A stretch of DNA of 34,106 bases. Origin: Clostridium sp. CAG:448. Lineage in GTDB: Bacteria > Bacillota > Clostridia > Oscillospirales > CAG-272. Numbering within the stretch: the stretch's first letter is position 1; each line of letters begins with the position of its first letter. Below the pieces are notes generated by a model. It did no database searches. It saw nothing but the letters and a program-made list of their open reading frames with translations, and was not told where the DNA came from. The position numbers were made by a program, and so were the translations under genes. Where the stretch lies: assembly GCA_000433415.1 (NCBI GenBank), contig FR890483.1, forward strand, positions 1 to 34,106. The letters run 5' to 3'. This document shows, piece after piece, positions 31,639 to 34,106 of the stretch.

Positions 31639-31968
31639 ATGGAAAAAAAGCGATTTGCCAAAAATGACGCGGGTTTTGTCTGCGCGCATTGCGGAAAGAC
31701 TGTCCTGCCGCTCGGTGTTTCCTCCCGGGATCATTGCCCGTTTTGCCTGTGGTCTGTCCATGTTGACATCAACCCCGGGGACCGCTCCAACGATTGCGGT
31801 GGCATGATGCGCCCCGTCCGCACAGACCCCGACCCCAAAAAAGGTTTTGTCATCACTTACCGATGCGAAAAATGCGGGCAGATTCACCGCAACCGCGCCG
31901 CCTATGACGCTGCTGTCCAGCCCGATGACCGAGGGCTTTTGATTGCATTGACGGCGGGAACCGTTTAA
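31639..31968 (+). CDS. RNHCP-domain zinc protein
   Basis: 109 residues from ATG 31639, with AAAAGGAG five bases upstream; an upstream GTG (31621) overlapping the previous stop lacks such a site. The whole protein is an RNHCP domain: FVCAHCGKTVLPL, then RDHCPFCLWSVHVDINPGDRSNDCGGMM (the R-N-H-C-P signature appears as R-D-H-C-P) and YRCEKCGQIHRNR. Three cysteine knuckles (C-x2-C each) plus a DCGG cysteine imply bound zinc. The family function is unknown; nucleic-acid or ribosome contacts have only been guessed from the zinc ribbon. It probably shares the serine hydrolase transcript. Confidence 0.9.
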   Translation: MEKKRFAKNDAGFVCAHCGKTVLPLGVSSRDHCPFCLWSVHVDINPGDRSNDCGGMMRPVRTDPDPKKGFVITYRCEKCGQIHRNRAAYDAAVQPDDRGLLIALTAGTV

Positions 31969-31973
31969 GATAT

Positions 31974-31993
31974 AAAAATCGCACGTGATTTTT
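31974..31993 (+). terminator. Weak terminator-like hairpin after the RNHCP gene
   Basis: AAAAATC/GATTTTT, 7 bp, loop GCACGT, ending in five T's that are part of the stem. AT-rich and weak, but it lies at the right place before the rhaA promoter. Confidence 0.45.
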
Positions 31994-32003
31994 GAAAAAT
32001 CCC

Positions 32004-32032
32004 TTGCAATCCAACGTAAAATGATTTATAAT
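32004..32032 (+). promoter_or_regulatory. Sigma-A promoter of rhaA
   Basis: TTGCAA (32004-32009), 17 bases, TATAAT (32027-32032), 52 bases before ATG 32085. Confidence 0.8.
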
Positions 32033-32084
32033 GTGGATGGTTGATTCATATCCAAATTGTATGATCTATAAGGAGGAAATTCAA

Positions 32085-33332
32085 ATGAACGAACGCTACG
32101 AAAGCGCGAAGCAAATGTATGCAAAATACGGTGTAGATACCGAGGCTGCCATCGAAAAACTGTCCAAAGTCAGTATTTCGATGCACTGCTGGCAGGCAGA
32201 CGATGTGCTCGGTTTTGCCAACAACGGTCCTTTGACCGGCGGTATCCAGACAACCGGTAACTACCCGGGCAGAGCGCGCAACCCCGAAGAGGTTTTTGCC
32301 GACCTTGACAAGGCACTTTCTCTGATCCCCGGTACGCACAAGATCAATGTTCACGCAAATTATGCGATTTTTGAAGACGGTGAGTTTGCCGATCGCGATG
32401 CGCTCGAACCCCGCCACTTCAAAAAGTGGGTTGAGTTCGCAAAGGCGCACCACACCGGTTTGGACTTTAACCCCACCTACTTCTCCCACCCGAAGGCAAA
32501 TGGTCTGACGCTTTCCAACCCGAACGAGGAAATCCGTCAGTTTTGGGTGCACCACGGCATCTGCTGCATGAGAATTGCGGAATATTTTGCCAATGAGACC
32601 GGTTTTCCCTGCGTCATCAATTTCTGGACCGGCGACGGCTTGAAAGATGTCCCTGCCGACCGTATGGGTCCCCGCCTCCGCTACATGAAATCGCTTGACG
32701 AGATCTTTGACTGCGGATATGATAAATCCAAGGTTTTCCCGACCGTTGAGTCCAAGGTCTTCGGTATCGGAGTGGAATCCTACACCGTCGGTTCTGCTGA
32801 GTTTGCGCTTTCCTATGCCATGACCCGCGGCATTACCCCGCTGATGGACAACGGTCACTATCATCCGACCGAGGTGGTTTCGGATAAGATTCCCGCCCTG
32901 CTCTGCTTTGCGCCTAAGATCGCACTGCACATCACGCGCCCCATCCGTTGGGACTCCGACCACGTGGTTGCATTTGACGATGAAACCCGCGAGATGATGA
33001 AAGAGGTCGTCCGCAACAATGCGCTTGATCGCGTATTCCTTGCAACCGACTACTTTGATGCTTCCATCAACCGCGTTGCCGCATTGGTAATCGGTATGCG
33101 CAATGTGCAGAAGGCACTTCTGTACGCAATGCTTTCTCCCAATACCGAAATGAAAGAACTACAGGACAGCACCAATTACACTAAGCTCCTGATGCTGACA
33201 GAGGAAGTCAAAACATTGCCGCTGGGCGACGTTTGGGCAGAGTTCTGCGAGCGCAACGGCGTAAAGGGATGCAAGTGCTGGTTCAAGGAAATCGAAGCGT
33301 ACGAAAGGGACGTTCTTTCCAAACGCGTATAA
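32085..33332 (+). CDS. rhaA: L-rhamnose isomerase
   Basis: Converts L-rhamnose to L-rhamnulose in the cytoplasm, the first step of rhamnose catabolism, with Mn2+ or similar. The 415 residues match the family length (~420). Diagnostic stretches: VSISMHCWQADDVLGF, TGGIQTTGNYPGRARN, HKINVHANYA, FNPTYFSHPKANGLTLSNPNEEIRQFWVHH, CVINFWTGDGLKD, PTVESKVFGIGVESYTVGSAEF, LMDNGHYHPTEVVSDKI and RWDSDHVV, which supply the metal ligands. ATG 32085 follows AAGGAGG (32070-32076) by 8 bases. rhaB and rhaD are not yet seen; the next gene is a GH106-like glycosidase, consistent with release and use of rhamnose. Confidence 0.97.
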   Translation: MNERYESAKQMYAKYGVDTEAAIEKLSKVSISMHCWQADDVLGFANNGPLTGGIQTTGNYPGRARNPEEVFADLDKALSLIPGTHKINVHANYAIFEDGEFADRDALEPRHFKKWVEFAKAHHTGLDFNPTYFSHPKANGLTLSNPNEEIRQFWVHHGICCMRIAEYFANETGFPCVINFWTGDGLKDVPADRMGPRLRYMKSLDEIFDCGYDKSKVFPTVESKVFGIGVESYTVGSAEFALSYAMTRGITPLMDNGHYHPTEVVSDKIPALLCFAPKIALHITRPIRWDSDHVVAFDDETREMMKEVVRNNALDRVFLATDYFDASINRVAALVIGMRNVQKALLYAMLSPNTEMKELQDSTNYTKLLMLTEEVKTLPLGDVWAEFCERNGVKGCKCWFKEIEAYERDVLSKRV

Positions 33333-33356
33333 GCATTTTTACACATGTTTTTTCTT

Positions 33357-33393
33357 AAGAATCCATCCGTCCTCAAAGGCGGATGGATTCTTT
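33357..33393 (+). terminator. Terminator-like hairpin between rhaA and the GH106-like gene
   Basis: A 13-bp stem AAGAATCCATCCG/CGGATGGATTCTT, loop of 10, followed by only one further T and then C. It ends about 20 bases before the next start codon, so it may be an mRNA-stability or attenuation element. Confidence 0.55.
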
Positions 33394-33412
33394 CACAAAC
33401 GGAGGATCAATT

Positions 33413-34106
33413 ATGCTCTACAAAGAAAAAGACAGCGAAACACTGTCGGAAGAATTGTTTCAACATCCGACCAACGCCTACCGCGGTACCCCATTTTGGG
33501 CATGGAACTGCAAACTGGAACGGGAGGAATTACTGCGACAGATCGGCGTTTTGCATCAAATGGGGTTCGGCGGCTTTCACATGCACGTCCGATACGGCAT
33601 GGAAACACCGTATCTGTCTCCGGAATTTATGGATCTGGTCGTATCGTGTACCAAGGAAGCCGAGCGGCAAGGGATGCTTGCATGGCTATACGACGAGGAC
33701 CGTTGGCCATCCGGTTTCGCAGGCGGGTTTGTTACACGCCATGCGCGTTTCAGACAGCAGTTTCTGCGCTTTTCGCCACGACCGCTCCCGACGCATGAAA
33801 TCCAAAATGACGATGATCCGGTCCCTATGCGCCGCCTGCTTGGCAGATATGCGGTCACGCTGGATACACACGGACAGCTTGTCCGCTATACCATGAATCC
33901 GGAATCGGTTTTTGACACCGACTGGTATGCCTATCACGAAACCGTCCCCAAAACACCACGCTACAACGGACAGACCTATGTCGATGTTCTCTCGCCGGAA
34001 GCCATGCGTTGCTTTATTGACCTGACCTATGAGGCGTATCTGCACGCGGTTGGCGATCGCTTCGGCGGGGGAGGTTCCCGCCCCCTTTCCCCAGGAAACC
34101 AGAAAA
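33413..34106 (+). CDS. GH106-like glycoside hydrolase, 5' part; runs off the window
   Basis: The first ~231 codons of a gene cut by the window edge. ATG 33413 follows GGAGGATCAATT. No signal peptide, so this copy looks cytoplasmic. The N-terminus (NAYRGTPFWAWNCKLEREELLRQIGVLHQMGFGGFHMHVRYGM) begins a TIM-barrel as in GH106 alpha-L-rhamnosidases and uncharacterised relatives. W91-L-Y-D-E-D-R-W-P-S-G101 matches the gene at 8449. Just before the edge, FIDLTYEAYLHAVGDRF aligns with FIQLTYEKYKAEFGNDF there, but the expected FFTDEPQ block is replaced by GSRPLSPGNQK. Removing one G from the run 34067-34071 restores GEVPA, suggesting a frameshift and base errors at the edge. The rhaA context supports a rhamnosidase role by inference. 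Confidence 0.75.
   Translation, partial: MLYKEKDSETLSEELFQHPTNAYRGTPFWAWNCKLEREELLRQIGVLHQMGFGGFHMHVRYGMETPYLSPEFMDLVVSCTKEAERQGMLAWLYDEDRWPSGFAGGFVTRHARFRQQFLRFSPRPLPTHEIQNDDDPVPMRRLLGRYAVTLDTHGQLVRYTMNPESVFDTDWYAYHETVPKTPRYNGQTYVDVLSPEAMRCFIDLTYEAYLHAVGDRFGGGGSRPLSPGNQK

Noticed and set aside
1..34106. CRISPR arrays, insertion sequences, phage genes, riboswitches
   Set aside because: No regularly spaced repeats, transposase or integrase motifs, or recognisable aptamer cores were found on either strand.

Overview
The window reads as a fragment of a Bacillota (Firmicutes) chromosome, most likely an uncultured gut-type clostridium. The evidence is smpB next to a one-piece tmRNA, an IreB-family protein, GreA, a CdaR/PucR-type regulator, a YdjGHI-like stress cluster, strong AGGAGG ribosome sites and textbook sigma-A promoters, at roughly even base composition by eye. 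No mobile element, phage gene, CRISPR array or rRNA is visible. Both extreme ends look unreliable. The first ~75 bases partly mirror the tmRNA 3' end, and the last ~40 bases lose the frame and motif of the final gene.

Layout. 1-1015: ssrA (tmRNA) and smpB, minus strand. 1171-3816: ireB-like, ribF and a secreted S11 peptidase homologue, plus strand, translationally coupled, ending in a bidirectional terminator. 3829-6591: mrp, a YdcF/SanA-type DUF218 protein and NamZ-type exo-muramidase, a tight minus-strand operon. 6642-11448: gpmI and a very large surface-anchored GH106-like glycosidase, plus strand, separated by a hairpin. 11534-16743: an operon of ABC exporter half, DUF1854 protein and second ABC exporter half, both halves with an N-terminal zinc ribbon. 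16847-18558: a cytoplasmic GH43-like propeller hydrolase, divergent from the ABC operon. 18630-22080: a YdjI/YdjG/YdjH-like operon (SPFH plus four zinc ribbons, zinc-ribbon membrane protein, TPM protein). 22135-28393: EamA transporter, an unknown membrane-anchored protein, greA, an S41 protease, a CdaR-like regulator and rsmE, all minus. 28395-30371: dxs, minus, continuing into rsmE. 30434-31968: a beta-lactamase-fold serine hydrolase and an RNHCP zinc protein, plus. 32004-34106: rhaA (L-rhamnose isomerase) and the start of a second GH106-like glycosidase, plus.

How the genes fit together. Three themes recur. One is envelope care and stress: S11 homologue, NamZ, DUF218, the YdjGHI-like set, S41 protease and the IreB-like protein. 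The second is glycan use: two GH106-like proteins sharing a Y-D-E-x-x-W-P-S-G signature, a GH43-like enzyme and rhaA, which together suggest rhamnose-containing glycan degradation. The third is zinc-ribbon proteins of membrane systems. The most unusual system is the ABC/DUF1854/ABC trio, whose relatives elsewhere are named after cyanophycin metabolism although no cyanophycin gene is present here.
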